Source of the DNA: an uncultured Prevotella sp.
GTDB lineage: Bacteria; Bacteroidota; Bacteroidia; Bacteroidales; Bacteroidaceae
DNA length: 64,000 nt
Assembly: GCA_905196835.1 (NCBI GenBank)
Contig: CAJJWN010000008.1
Span: forward strand, 31,345-95,344
Direction of reading: 5' to 3'
Within the stretch, counting starts at the first letter, position 1, and each line of letters starts with the position of its first letter. This document shows, in pieces, positions 7,490 to 16,357 of the stretch. The notes beneath the pieces are model-generated. The model saw only the letters and a list, made by a program, of their open reading frames with translations, searched no databases and was not told where the DNA came from. The position numbers and the translations under genes were made by a program.

Positions 7490-9031
7490 ATGCTTGTCAA
7501 GACATATTGCGCGGCTGTAAACGGTCTTGAAGTAACCACCGTTACGGTTGAGGTAAGCATGTCGAAAGGCGTGATGTTCCATCTCACCGGACTTGCCGAC
7601 ACCGCCGTAAAGGAAAGCCGCGACCGCATTGTAGCCGCGCTGAAGAATAACGGAATACGGCTTCCCGTCGCAGACATCACCATCAACATGGCTCCGGCCG
7701 ACCTGCGCAAGGAGGGCAGTTCATACGACCTTCCGCTCGCTATAGGCCTGTTGGCGGCGATGGGTAATGTCAAGCCCGACGCTCTTCAGCAGTATATGCT
7801 CATAGGAGAGCTTGGCCTTGACGGCAAAATTCAGCCCGTGCGCGGCGCCCTGCCGATAGCCATACGTGCGCGGAAGGAAGGCTTTAAGGGGCTGATTGTG
7901 CCACGCCAGAACATCCGCGAGGCCGCCGTCGTAAACAAACTTGACGTCTATGGCATGGACAACCTGCTCGATGTGGCGCGCTTCTTGAACGGCGAAGCGG
8001 GCTTCGAGCCTACCGTCATCGACACGCGCCGTGAGTTTTACGAGCAGCAGAGCCGTTATGATTTGGACTTTGCCGACGTGCGCGGCCAGGAGAGTGTCAA
8101 GCGTGCGATGGAAGTAGCGGCGGCAGGCGGTCACAACATGATAATGATAGGCCCTCCGGGCAGCGGCAAGTCGATGATGGCGAAGCGGCTTCCGTCCATT
8201 CTTCCGCCGCTCTCGTTGGCCGAAAGTCTTGAAACAACGCAGATACATTCAGTCGCCGGAAAGCTTGGCCGCGACATGTCGCTAATCTCCCAACGCCCGT
8301 TCCGCGCCCCTCATCATACCATTTCACAGGTAGCCTTGGTGGGCGGCGGAGCCAATCCCCAGCCGGGAGAAATCTCGCTTGCGCACAACGGCGTGCTCTT
8401 CGCCGACGAGCTGCCGGAGTTCAACAAGTCAACACTTGAAGTGCTGCGGCAACCCCTTGAAGACCGTAAAATCACCATTTCGCGCGCTAAGTACACCATA
8501 GAGTACCCCTGTTCGTTCATGTTCGTGGCGTCGATGAACCCCTGTCCGTGCGGCTATCACAACGACCCTACCCACAAGTGCGTGTGTACGCCGGGGCAAA
8601 TCCAGCGTTACCTTAACAAGATAAGCGGCCCGTTGCTCGACCGTATAGACATTCAGGTGGAGATAACGCCCGTGCCTTTCAACGACATTTCGCGCACGGC
8701 GCAGGGCGAATGCAGCGCAAGCATACGCGAACGCGTAATCAAGGCGCGGCTAATCCAGGAGCAACGCTTCCGCGAATGCCGCGGAGTGCACTGCAACGCG
8801 CAGATGTCAGAGCGCATGATTCACCAGTATGCCGAACCCGACGCGGCCGGGATTGATTTGCTGCGCATGGCCATGGAGCGGCTCAACTTGTCCGCACGTG
8901 CCTACAACCGCATACTGAAAGTGGCGCGCACGATAGCCGACCTTGAAGCGTCTGCCGACGTAAAGGCGCAGCATCTGGCCGAAGCCATAAGCTACCGCAA
9001 CCTTGACAGGGGCGACTGGGCGGAAAGGTGA
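7490..9031 (+). CDS. YifB/ComM family Mg-chelatase-like AAA+ ATPase
   Basis: The 513 residues have the three-part ComM layout: an N-terminal ChlI-like fold (1-180), an AAA+ core with Walker A GPPGSGKSMMAK (near 225) and Walker B GVLFADELPEF, and a C-terminal Mg-chelatase lid containing LSARAYNRILKVARTIADLE. A CPCGYHNDPTHKCVC cysteine cluster is also present. ComM homologues act as hexameric helicases that move DNA branches during natural transformation and recombination; that role is transferred from the family. It starts 9 bases after the thioredoxin-fold gene. The stop is followed by a strong hairpin shared with the convergent permease gene. Confidence 0.93.
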   Translation: MLVKTYCAAVNGLEVTTVTVEVSMSKGVMFHLTGLADTAVKESRDRIVAALKNNGIRLPVADITINMAPADLRKEGSSYDLPLAIGLLAAMGNVKPDALQQYMLIGELGLDGKIQPVRGALPIAIRARKEGFKGLIVPRQNIREAAVVNKLDVYGMDNLLDVARFLNGEAGFEPTVIDTRREFYEQQSRYDLDFADVRGQESVKRAMEVAAAGGHNMIMIGPPGSGKSMMAKRLPSILPPLSLAESLETTQIHSVAGKLGRDMSLISQRPFRAPHHTISQVALVGGGANPQPGEISLAHNGVLFADELPEFNKSTLEVLRQPLEDRKITISRAKYTIEYPCSFMFVASMNPCPCGYHNDPTHKCVCTPGQIQRYLNKISGPLLDRIDIQVEITPVPFNDISRTAQGECSASIRERVIKARLIQEQRFRECRGVHCNAQMSERMIHQYAEPDAAGIDLLRMAMERLNLSARAYNRILKVARTIADLEASADVKAQHLAEAISYRNLDRGDWAER

Positions 9032-9050
9032 CATTTTTTTAAATTAAGAA

Positions 9051-9117
9051 TTAAGAGTTAAGAAAATATGCCTTGAAGATATAAACATCCCGCAAGGCAT
9101 ATTTTCTTAACTCTTAA
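9051..9117. terminator. Bidirectional hairpin between convergent genes
   Basis: Perfect 25-base arms at 9051-9075 and 9093-9117 surround a 17-base loop, and pairing continues imperfectly outward through TTAAGAG words. T-runs occur on both sides. It fills the gap between the YifB/ComM gene and the permease gene. Confidence 0.8.
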
Positions 9118-9139
9118 CTCTTAACTCTTAATTAGACTT

Positions 9140-10366
9140 TCACAGCAGCCTTTTTGCGAAATACCTTACGGGGTACCACACCGAGACGAAGCCCACGGCA
9201 ACCACCGTGAGGAACACGAGCACGATGTCATCAGGGTGTACGCTTACCGGGTAAGCGTCAACAACAAACGAGCCGCTGCTCTGTCCCAGGGCCACGAGGC
9301 CGTACTCCTGCTGGAGCCAGCACAGCAACAGGCCGAGCAGTATGCCTGCTACGGCGCCGATTACCGAAATCATGCGGCCTTCGAACAGGAATATTCGCGT
9401 TATTTGCTTGTCGGTCGCGCCCATGTTGCGCAGCGTCACCACGTCGTCCTTCTTGTCTATTATGAGCATCGAGAGCGAGCCTATTATGTTGAAGCAGGCC
9501 ACGGCCAGTATGAACGTAAGGAATATGTAGGCTATAAACTTCTCTATCTTCATTATCCTGAACGTGTCGGCCTGCTGCTCCATACGGTCCAGCACGCGGT
9601 ACTTCTTGCCCGCGATTTCCCTCATCTCCGCCTTCACCGCGTCGAGGTCGCTGCCCGGCTTCAGCCTCAGTTCGAGCTGCGAGAGCATACCCTGCTGGCC
9701 GAACAGGCGGCGCGCGAAGCCTATCGAGGTTACTATGTAGCCCGTGTCGTATTTGGCGTTCCTCACCATGAACACCACGCCCGGCGATATGAGCGAGTCC
9801 TCGACGAAGCCCTCCGTGGGGTTCATCATGTCGAGCTGGCCTTCGCGTTGCGGCGCGTATATGTTCAGGAAGCCGTCCCAGTCGGCCGTCATGCCCAGCT
9901 GGTCGGCCAGGCGTATGCCCACCGTGCCGTATTCGAGGTTGGCCGCGTGCAGCGAGAACTCGCCGTCGCCGTAGAGTATGTCGTTGATATGCGTCAGCTG
10001 GTTGAAGTTGTCGTCAACGCCCTTCACCGTCACCATGGCCTGCCTGCCGCGGTACACGGCCAGCGCCTGGTCCTCTATGCTCTCCGTGGCAACGTCAACT
10101 TCGGGCAGCGTGCGTATCTTCTGCAACGCCGGGTCGTCCGCCGGAGCCGTCTTGCCCTTGGCCGGAACAACCTCTATTTGAGGGTCAAAGGCCGTCAGGA
10201 ACGTTGCCACGAGGTCGTGGAAGCCGTTGAACACGCTCAGCGTCACCACCAGCGCCATCGTAGCCACGGCCACGCCGACGGCGCTTATGCCGCTAATCAG
10301 GTTGATAACGTGCGTGCTCTTCTTCGAGAACAGGTATCGGCGCGCTATGTAAAACGGCAGGTTCAT
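9140..10366 (-). CDS. FtsX/LolC-E-like ABC transporter permease
   Basis: This is a 408-residue inner-membrane protein with one N-terminal transmembrane helix (VGVAVATMALVVTLSVFNGF), a large periplasmic MacB/PCD-type domain, and three C-terminal helices (IAYIFLTFILAVACFNIIGS, ISVIGAVAGILLGLLLCW, IVLVFLTVVAVGFVSVWYPV). That topology fits the LolC/LolE family, which extracts lipoproteins from the inner membrane using LolD ATPase. No ATPase gene is next to it, so the substrate is inferred. It overlaps rbfA by four bases (ATGA), implying translational coupling. Confidence 0.88.
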   Translation of the reverse strand: MNLPFYIARRYLFSKKSTHVINLISGISAVGVAVATMALVVTLSVFNGFHDLVATFLTAFDPQIEVVPAKGKTAPADDPALQKIRTLPEVDVATESIEDQALAVYRGRQAMVTVKGVDDNFNQLTHINDILYGDGEFSLHAANLEYGTVGIRLADQLGMTADWDGFLNIYAPQREGQLDMMNPTEGFVEDSLISPGVVFMVRNAKYDTGYIVTSIGFARRLFGQQGMLSQLELRLKPGSDLDAVKAEMREIAGKKYRVLDRMEQQADTFRIMKIEKFIAYIFLTFILAVACFNIIGSLSMLIIDKKDDVVTLRNMGATDKQITRIFLFEGRMISVIGAVAGILLGLLLCWLQQEYGLVALGQSSGSFVVDAYPVSVHPDDIVLVFLTVVAVGFVSVWYPVRYFAKRLL

Positions 10367-10698
10367 TTCTTCAGCAGCTCGTCAATGTGCTCTATGTAGT
10401 CGAGCGAGTCGTCCACGAAGAAGCGCAGTTCGGGTATTATGCGCAGCTGGTTGCGCACGCGCGTGCCCAGTTCGTAGCGCACGGTCTTCTCGTTGGCCGT
10501 GATGTTCTTTATTATCTCGTCGGCCTTGTCAGAGGGGAATATGCTCAGGTAAGCCGTGCATATGCTCAGGTCGGGGCTTATGCGGCACCGTGTAACGCTT
10601 ACCAGCACCCCCCTTGTCTGGCGTGTCTGCGACTGGAATATCAGGCTAAGCTCCTTTTGCAGCAGCCTTGCTATGCGGTTTTGCCTTGTCTCTTGCAT
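10363..10698 (-). CDS. rbfA: Ribosome-binding factor A
   Basis: RbfA helps mature the 30S subunit by binding near the 5' end of 16S rRNA, especially in the cold. The 111-residue protein starts MQETRQNRIARLLQKELSLI, the usual family opening, and has the KH-like core with VSVTRCRISPDLSICTAYLS and a C-terminal PELRFFVDDSLDYIEHIDEL. It is the first gene of a two-gene minus-strand operon with the permease. Confidence 0.95.
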   Translation of the reverse strand: MQETRQNRIARLLQKELSLIFQSQTRQTRGVLVSVTRCRISPDLSICTAYLSIFPSDKADEIIKNITANEKTVRYELGTRVRNQLRIIPELRFFVDDSLDYIEHIDELLKK

Positions 10699-10738
10699 TG
10701 TCGTGTCGTTTTGTTTTAAACATGTTCAAAATCAACTG

Positions 10739-10746
10739 CAAACTTA
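10739..10746 (-). promoter_or_regulatory. Candidate -7 box for rbfA
   Basis: The minus strand reads TAAGTTTG, 40 bases upstream of the rbfA ATG. The matching upstream TTTG is weak or absent. Confidence 0.4.
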
Positions 10747-10815
10747 CTAAAAATCGTTTGAATAAACGAGAATATAGCCCGAATAATGCGAAAACGATGC
10801 TCCGCACCCTTACCA

Positions 10816-10925
10816 GGCGGTCTCCACGCCCTTTGTCGGCGGTCTCCACGCCCCTTGTGGGCGGCCTTCTTGCCTCTTGTTGACGGCCTTCACGCCTCTT
10901 GTTGACGGCTCTTTCTGAACGTGCT
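10816..10925. repeat. Diverged 22-base array (5 units)
   Basis: Units begin at 10816, 10838, 10860, 10882 and 10904. The first reads GGCGGTCTCCACGCCCTTTG and later ones drift to GACGGCCTTCACGCCTCTTG. The period equals that of the main palindromic family and GACGGCCTT is shared, but the AAAAG/CTTTT stem is lost. Confidence 0.8.
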
Positions 10926-10966
10926 TGTAATCGGTTGGAAATCAGCATGTTGCGTAATGCCTCGCA

Positions 10967-11054
10967 AAAGGCCGTCTTTTGGCTTCTGAAAGACGGCCTT
11001 TCGCACGCCCAAAGGCCGTCTTTTACACCCCGAAAGGCCGCCTTTCGCAAGGCC
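10967..11054. repeat. 22-base palindromic array, locus 2 (4 units)
   Basis: Units begin at 10967, 10989, 11011 and 11033. The second unit is in reverse orientation. Here the flank element (CGGTTGGAAATCAGCATGTT) lies on the left, at about 10932-10955. Confidence 0.9.
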
Positions 11055-11252
11055 GTCGGCCGCCGTTCGAAACTGTAACCGTAACGCCCCGAAATCTTAC
11101 AGACCGTAACCTGCCGTGCCGTTCATGCCCTGCCGTGCCGTGGCAAATTGGTGGCGGTTATGGCGGAGATGTCCGTTAGGGACATTGTTTCTTGTCTGTA
11201 AAGCGGTCAGTTGTTTTGTTAAAGTTTACGTTCTTAACATTAATTATCTTTC

Positions 11253-11287
11253 GGGGGGGGTAATTTTAAGCATATTTACTAATTTTG
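11253..11287 (+). promoter_or_regulatory. G8 tract and candidate -7 box before the fimbrial operon
   Basis: A run of eight G at 11253-11260 lies 19 bases before TAATTTTG (11280-11287), occupying the place where the -33 box would be. The first fimbrial gene begins 157 bases downstream. Confidence 0.4.
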
Positions 11288-11444
11288 CCACCGAAAACAA
11301 ATCATGAAACTAATCTTGGCGGCATTTAAGGATTGAGCCGCCGGCTACTAACAACAATGCAAGGCGCAAGCGCCTGATTTCAGAGAACAAAACAAGTATA
11401 TACACAAGGCGGTGCCTATGGCTCCGCTGTTATAACTAAACGGT

Positions 11445-12029
11445 ATGAAGTCTGTATTTTATGTGACGCTCGTATGGGCTTTGTTGACATGTGCCGGAGC
11501 CCGTTCGCAGGACGTGGCGGTGAAGACCAACCTGCTTTATGACGCCTTCGCCACGGTCAATGTGGGCGCAGAGGTGGGGCTTGCCCCTAAGTGGACGCTC
11601 GACGTCTCGGGCAATGTCAATGCTTGGACGCTCTCTCGCGGGCGCAAGTGGAAGCACTGGATGGTGCAGCCCGAGGCCCGCTATTGGCTCTGCGACCGCT
11701 TTGCAGGCCATTTCTTCGCCGTACATGCCCACGGCGGACAGTACAACATCGGCGGCCTGAAGAACAGTTTTAAGATGCTCGGCACCGACTTTTCCGGCCT
11801 CTCCGCGAGCCGTTACCAAGGCTGGTTCATAGGTGCGGGCGTAGGTTACGGCTACGCCTGGGTGCTCGGACGCCACTGGAATCTTGAGGGCGAGCTGGGC
11901 ATCGGCTACGCATACTCCGTCTACGACCGCTTCAAGTGCGCCGGGTGCGGCGAGAAAGTGGAGCGCGACGCCCGGCATCACTACTTCGGCCCCACCAAGG
12001 TGGCTGTTAATTTGGTTTATGTTTTCTGA
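11445..12029 (+). CDS. DUF3575 outer-membrane-like protein of the fimbrial operon
   Basis: This is a 194-residue protein with a cleavable signal peptide (MKSVFYVTLVWALLTCAGAR) and repeating amphipathic beta strands ending in VAVNLVYVF, a C-terminal aromatic typical of small outer-membrane barrels. KTNLLYDAFATVNVGAEVG is the usual DUF3575 opening. This family sits at the start of Bacteroidales fimbrial operons; its mechanical role is not settled, and an outer-membrane part of the assembly apparatus is inferred. Seven bases separate it from the DUF3868 gene. Confidence 0.82.
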   Translation: MKSVFYVTLVWALLTCAGARSQDVAVKTNLLYDAFATVNVGAEVGLAPKWTLDVSGNVNAWTLSRGRKWKHWMVQPEARYWLCDRFAGHFFAVHAHGGQYNIGGLKNSFKMLGTDFSGLSASRYQGWFIGAGVGYGYAWVLGRHWNLEGELGIGYAYSVYDRFKCAGCGEKVERDARHHYFGPTKVAVNLVYVF

Positions 12030-12035
12030 TAAATC

Positions 12036-13475
12036 ATGGTACAGATGAAAAGGTTTCTATATATAATAATAGGTGTCGTGGCCCTCGCCTCGTCTCCGGC
12101 CTACGGGCAGAAGGCGGCGGCAGGAGTGCCCGGAGTGTCTGTAGGCAACCTCAAGATGTCGCGCAGCGGCAGCCTGCTCACGGTCGGCATGGACATAGAC
12201 ATGTCACAGCTGCGCGTCGAGAGCAACCGCGCCGTCATCCTTACGCCGTGCGTCGTGGCGCAGGGCGACTCCGTCGAGCTGCCCTCAGTAGGCGTTTACG
12301 GCCGCGGCCGGTATTACCATTATCTGCGTTCCAACGGCGACGCCATGCTCACAGGGCCTTCCGAGACGGTCGTCAGGGCATCACGTAAACCCGACGTGCA
12401 GGCTTACACCGCCACCGTAGAGTACGAGCCGTGGATGGAGGGAGCCTCGCTCACCCTGCACCGCCAGGACTACGGCTGCTGCGGCGACGTGCTCGCAGAG
12501 GGTGCCGTGCCCCTGCTCTCCGACTTCCGCAGCGTCTACCAACCGACGTACGTCTACGTAAGGCCTGCGGCCGAGCCGGTTAAGACGCGCGCCATAAGCG
12601 GCTCGGCTTACGTCAACTTCCCCGTGAACCGCACCGAGATACGCCCATCTTACATGGACAACGTGCGCGAGCTGGGCAAAATCACAGGCACCATCGACAG
12701 CGTAAAGGCCGATGCCGACATTACAGTGAAAGCACTCTCAATCAAGGGATACGCCTCGCCCGAAGGTCCTTACGAGGCCAACGCGCGCCTGGCAAAGGGA
12801 CGCACCGACGCCCTGAAAGACTATGTGTCAAGGCTGTACAAGTTTGACGAAGGCTTTATAAAGGCATCCAGCGAGCCCGAGAACTGGCAGGGCCTGCGCC
12901 AATACGTAGCGCAGTCAAACCTCGAAAACCGCCGGGCGATACTCGACATCATTGACTCTGACATGAAGCCCGACGCAAAGGAGTGGAAAATCAAGACGGC
13001 ATATCCGTCTGACTACCGCTTCCTGCTCGACAACTGCTACCCCTCGCTGCGCCGTTCAGACTACCGCGTGGAGTACGTCATACGCACGTATAGCGACCCT
13101 GTGGAAATCAAGCGCGTCATGGCCGAGCAGCCGCAGAAGCTCAGCCTCGCCGAGTTCTACCTCGCGGCGCAGTCCATGCAGCCCGGCAGCCGCGAGTTCG
13201 ACGACGCCTTCGAGACCGCCGTACGCATGTATCCCAATGACCCTACGGCCAACCTCAACGCCGCAAACAGCGCGATGAAGCGCGGCGACATGGAGGGCGC
13301 AGGCCGCTATCTTGACAAGGCCGGGCAGTCGGCCGAGGCCGTCTATGCCCGTGCCGTCTACGCCGGACTGCAAGGCAATTACGCCAAAGCGAAGCAACTC
13401 TTCTCGCAGGCGCAGGCCGCCGGACTGGCCGCGGCTGCCGAAGAGAGCAAACGCCTGGGCAACATTGCGCAGTGA
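12036..13475 (+). CDS. DUF3868/OmpA-like protein of the fimbrial operon
   Basis: This is a 479-residue exported protein. The ATG at 12036 has an equally plausible in-frame alternative at 12045 (MKRFLYIIIG), which gives a cleaner signal peptide. Residues 30-170 match the DUF3868 pattern of beta strands, an OmpA-like segment follows (SIKGYASPEGPYEANARLAKGR split across 235-256), and the C-terminus is TPR-like (YPNDPTANLNAANSAMKRGD). DUF3868 proteins accompany DUF3575 and fimbrillin genes in Bacteroidales and probably anchor or support the fimbriae at the peptidoglycan. The two-domain plan resembles the lipoprotein at 4769. Confidence 0.82.
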   Translation: MVQMKRFLYIIIGVVALASSPAYGQKAAAGVPGVSVGNLKMSRSGSLLTVGMDIDMSQLRVESNRAVILTPCVVAQGDSVELPSVGVYGRGRYYHYLRSNGDAMLTGPSETVVRASRKPDVQAYTATVEYEPWMEGASLTLHRQDYGCCGDVLAEGAVPLLSDFRSVYQPTYVYVRPAAEPVKTRAISGSAYVNFPVNRTEIRPSYMDNVRELGKITGTIDSVKADADITVKALSIKGYASPEGPYEANARLAKGRTDALKDYVSRLYKFDEGFIKASSEPENWQGLRQYVAQSNLENRRAILDIIDSDMKPDAKEWKIKTAYPSDYRFLLDNCYPSLRRSDYRVEYVIRTYSDPVEIKRVMAEQPQKLSLAEFYLAAQSMQPGSREFDDAFETAVRMYPNDPTANLNAANSAMKRGDMEGAGRYLDKAGQSAEAVYARAVYAGLQGNYAKAKQLFSQAQAAGLAAAAEESKRLGNIAQ

Positions 13476-13518
13476 TTATAACCAACTAAATGTATAATAA
13501 ACTAAAAATTATCGAATA

Positions 13519-15117
13519 ATGAAAATCAAGTATTTTGCTTTAAGCTTGTTGGCATGTGTCGGGATGATGTCATGCTCTAACAACGACGACCTCGCCGGTG
13601 ACGACGGACAGAAGGGTGATGGCGACATCAACGCAGCATATCTCGCCATCAACATAAACAATGTGGGTGGAACGGGAACACGTGCTGGTGGCTTTGATGA
13701 CGGTTCTGATGCAGAGAATGCAGTGACGAGTGTCCGCTTTTATTTTTTCAACTCTGACGGTTCGGCCTGCACAGTAAACCAAGGGGCTAATTACAAAGAT
13801 ATAACCAGTGCGCAGATGGAGAATGAAACTTCATCTGACAACATAGAGGAAATATCTAACACCATACTTGTTCTTGACGGCATTACCGACCAAGCACCGT
13901 CAACAATGGTAACGGTTGTAAATCCTCCGGCTTCTTTGACTGGTAACCAAGGTCTGTCAGCATTGAAGGCTACGGTTGCAGACTATGCTACAAACTGCAC
14001 TGAAAGTGGCAAATTCGTAATGTCAAACTCCGTCTATGCTGATGGTACAACTGCCGTTTGTGAGACACCCGTCGGCGCTTTCCTTAGGAGTTCGGAAGAA
14101 GATGCCGAGGCTACTCCCGTAAACGTTTATGTTGAACGCGTCGTTGCAAAGGTTAATGTGACATTCTCCGGTGCCGAGCAGACTGGAAACATGTATCTCG
14201 TGGAAGGTACTGACGGCCAGGACGGTGCTGTTTATGCAAAGGTTTTGGGTTGGGACATTGTCGGAAAAATCAATAAGTCTAACCTTCTTAAGAGCATAGA
14301 CCCTTCTGGTTGGGTCTCTTCGCTTAGCGGTTTCACATGGAACGATGCAGCCAACCACCGTTCTTATTGGGCTGTAACGCCGACAGTTGACGGTGTTTCA
14401 ATAAACAACACCTTTAAGTTCACCGACCTTGATAACGCTGCCGGAACGTCTGTTTATACACAGGAACTTACCCCCACAAGCGCGATAACTGATGTTGTAA
14501 ACAATTCTGCGGCAAAGATTGTTGTCGCAGTGCAGCTTGTCAACAAGGACGGTAACGCCGTTCCGCGTTATGAATATCTTGGAGGCTCTTATGCAAGTGC
14601 CGATGCCATCCTTGCAATTGTTGCTCCCAACTTCTCTCAATATTGGGTAAGCACAGGTGAAAACACTTACAGGCAACTGTCTACGGTCGACCTTGAGTTC
14701 AAGTCCGGTGCCGCTTTGAACGACAATGCAACGTATAACGCATATCCGCAGGTTAAGTCAGGCGTAACGCTTTACACTAAATCAGGTGAACAATATACAC
14801 CAGTTTCAGACCTGACAAGCGTCAACACCGCCTTGAAGGCGTACAACGCACGCATCTGGACGGAGGGCAAGTGTTATTATACGACTACTATCAAACACCT
14901 CGGAACAAGTGGAGTTCCACAGTACGGAGTAGTGCGCAATCACGTTTATCAGGTCAACATCTCCGACATTGCTGGCATTGGGACACCTGTTTATGACCCT
15001 GATAATGATGAGGTGACGCCTGTTGTACCTTCGGACGAGAAGTCTTATTTGGCTGCAACGGTGAATGTCCTCGCTTGGAAAGTCGTTGGCAGCGATGTAA
15101 CTCTTGGAGGTAATTAA
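13519..15117 (+). CDS. Mfa1-like major fimbrial subunit
   Basis: This 532-residue predicted lipoprotein precursor is the probable shaft subunit of a type V pilus. The lipobox ends MMSC (Cys19). After a short linker comes a first strand and GTGTR-AGG with Arg55, the place where an arginine-specific protease would remove the N-terminal strand and open the groove for strand exchange. The C-terminal strand YLAATVNVLAWKVVGSDVTL would be the donor. Length and motifs fit Mfa1 rather than the shorter FimA. The gene is more AT-rich than the anchor gene after it, as expected for a diversifying surface protein. A 147-base gap precedes the anchor gene. Confidence 0.85.
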   Translation: MKIKYFALSLLACVGMMSCSNNDDLAGDDGQKGDGDINAAYLAININNVGGTGTRAGGFDDGSDAENAVTSVRFYFFNSDGSACTVNQGANYKDITSAQMENETSSDNIEEISNTILVLDGITDQAPSTMVTVVNPPASLTGNQGLSALKATVADYATNCTESGKFVMSNSVYADGTTAVCETPVGAFLRSSEEDAEATPVNVYVERVVAKVNVTFSGAEQTGNMYLVEGTDGQDGAVYAKVLGWDIVGKINKSNLLKSIDPSGWVSSLSGFTWNDAANHRSYWAVTPTVDGVSINNTFKFTDLDNAAGTSVYTQELTPTSAITDVVNNSAAKIVVAVQLVNKDGNAVPRYEYLGGSYASADAILAIVAPNFSQYWVSTGENTYRQLSTVDLEFKSGAALNDNATYNAYPQVKSGVTLYTKSGEQYTPVSDLTSVNTALKAYNARIWTEGKCYYTTTIKHLGTSGVPQYGVVRNHVYQVNISDIAGIGTPVYDPDNDEVTPVVPSDEKSYLAATVNVLAWKVVGSDVTLGGN

Positions 15118-15264
15118 TCCCGTTCCCGCGTATTTGCAGTACGCAGGACAATGATACAGGGGTTTGCGGTCCGTGGGTGCGGATGCGCCTGACGGGCTGC
15201 AAATCCTTAATACAAAGCCTTCGGGCGCAATGACAAAACCGAACAAATAACCAACAAAGGATAA

Positions 15265-16320
15265 ATGAAACTGTCGGACTTTATACGTGGAAAGATGGCG
15301 GTTGCGCTGACGGCGGTCATCACCGTGTCGGCTCTCTCGTCATGCGGCATGATTTACGAGGACGAGGGCGACTGCAACACATACTGTGACTTGCGCTTTG
15401 TCTATGACCGCAACATGGAGTTTGCCGACGCTTTCGCCTCGAAGGTAGAGGCGGTAGACCTCTATGTGTTCGATGCCGACGGCAAGTTTCTCAGACAAGT
15501 GTCAGAGCGCGGCGACGCGTTGAAGGCCGACGGCTACCGTATGCCGCTCGACCTGCAGCCCGGACGCTACACGGTGTTGGCATGGTGCGGACTTGACGGC
15601 GAACTCGACTCGTATGACGTGCCCGACGCTACGCCCGGAGTAACCTCGCTCGAGGAGATGCAGTGCCGCCTGGCCGACCGCGAGGCGGCTGGCGCGGAGA
15701 CAAGAGTAGGGCGGATAGACAACCTCTTCCACGGCATGACTACGTTCGACTTGCCCGACGAGGAAGGCCGCCACACGTACACCGTGGAGCTTACCAAGAA
15801 CACAAACAACGTACGCGTGGTGCTTGCCAATACATCGGGCGAAGCCCTTAATGCCGACGACTTCGTATTCAGTATTACCGACGAGAACGGCCTCTTGGCC
15901 CACGACAACAGCGTGCTTGACGACGAACTGCTTACTTACCGCCCGTTCTACACGGCGCAGGGGACGGCAGGCAGCGGCGTCAGCGTTTACGACGACGCCA
16001 TCACTTCGGCCAACGTCGTGCTGGCGGAGTTCACCGTCAGCCGCCTTGTAAAGGACAAGGACACGCGCGCCATGCTCACCATAACCAAGGCGCAGCCTGA
16101 AACTGACGGCACGCACAAGACCGTATTGTCAATTCCTCTGGTTGACTACGCCCTGCTCGTAAAAGGCTATTACAACCGCGACATGGACGACCAGGAGTAT
16201 CTTGACCGCCAAGACGAGTACAACATGACATTCTTCCTCGACGATAACGGCAACTGGCTATCGTCCAGCGTCATAATAAACTCATGGAGGGTGGTGCTTA
16301 GCGATGTAGGCCTTAATTAA
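15265..16320 (+). CDS. FimB/Mfa2-family fimbrial anchor lipoprotein
   Basis: This 351-residue lipoprotein (lipobox LSSC, Cys27) starts its mature part with YEDEGDCNTYCDLRFVYDRNMEFADAF, a pattern typical of the FimB/Mfa2 (DUF1812) family quoted here as DCNTYCDLRFVYD plus a following FADAF. It lacks the TR cleavage motif of the other subunits, as expected for a protein that stays lipid-anchored and holds the fimbria at the outer membrane. VEAVDLYVFDADGKFLRQ and a C-terminal INSWRVVLSDVGL strand fit the two-domain transthyretin-like fold. It follows the major subunit, the usual order. Confidence 0.9.
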   Translation: MKLSDFIRGKMAVALTAVITVSALSSCGMIYEDEGDCNTYCDLRFVYDRNMEFADAFASKVEAVDLYVFDADGKFLRQVSERGDALKADGYRMPLDLQPGRYTVLAWCGLDGELDSYDVPDATPGVTSLEEMQCRLADREAAGAETRVGRIDNLFHGMTTFDLPDEEGRHTYTVELTKNTNNVRVVLANTSGEALNADDFVFSITDENGLLAHDNSVLDDELLTYRPFYTAQGTAGSGVSVYDDAITSANVVLAEFTVSRLVKDKDTRAMLTITKAQPETDGTHKTVLSIPLVDYALLVKGYYNRDMDDQEYLDRQDEYNMTFFLDDNGNWLSSSVIINSWRVVLSDVGLN

Positions 16321-16357
16321 GGGTGAGAAGGTGATAGGGTGAAAAAACGATACTACA

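Larger units (their letters stand above)
10699..11444. other. Divergent intergenic region between rbfA and the fimbrial operon
   Basis: This 746-base gap contains the rbfA promoter, two 22-base arrays of different sequence (10816-10925 and 10967-11054), a flank element between them, short repeated TGCCGTGCCGT words near 11110-11145, a run of eight G (11253-11260), a candidate -7 box at 11280, and a 150-base untranslated leader with a small AGGCGC/GCGCCT hairpin. No credible gene was seen. Confidence 0.7.

Noticed and set aside
9236..10399. A 387-codon plus-strand open frame opposite the permease gene
   Set aside because: Composition is an antisense pattern (rich in H, R, Y, V); the minus strand encodes a good FtsX-like protein and RbfA.
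11161..11444. An invertible promoter upstream of the fimbrial operon
   Set aside because: I looked for inverted repeats flanking the -7 box and found none of useful length; only the G run and a small leader hairpin are present.
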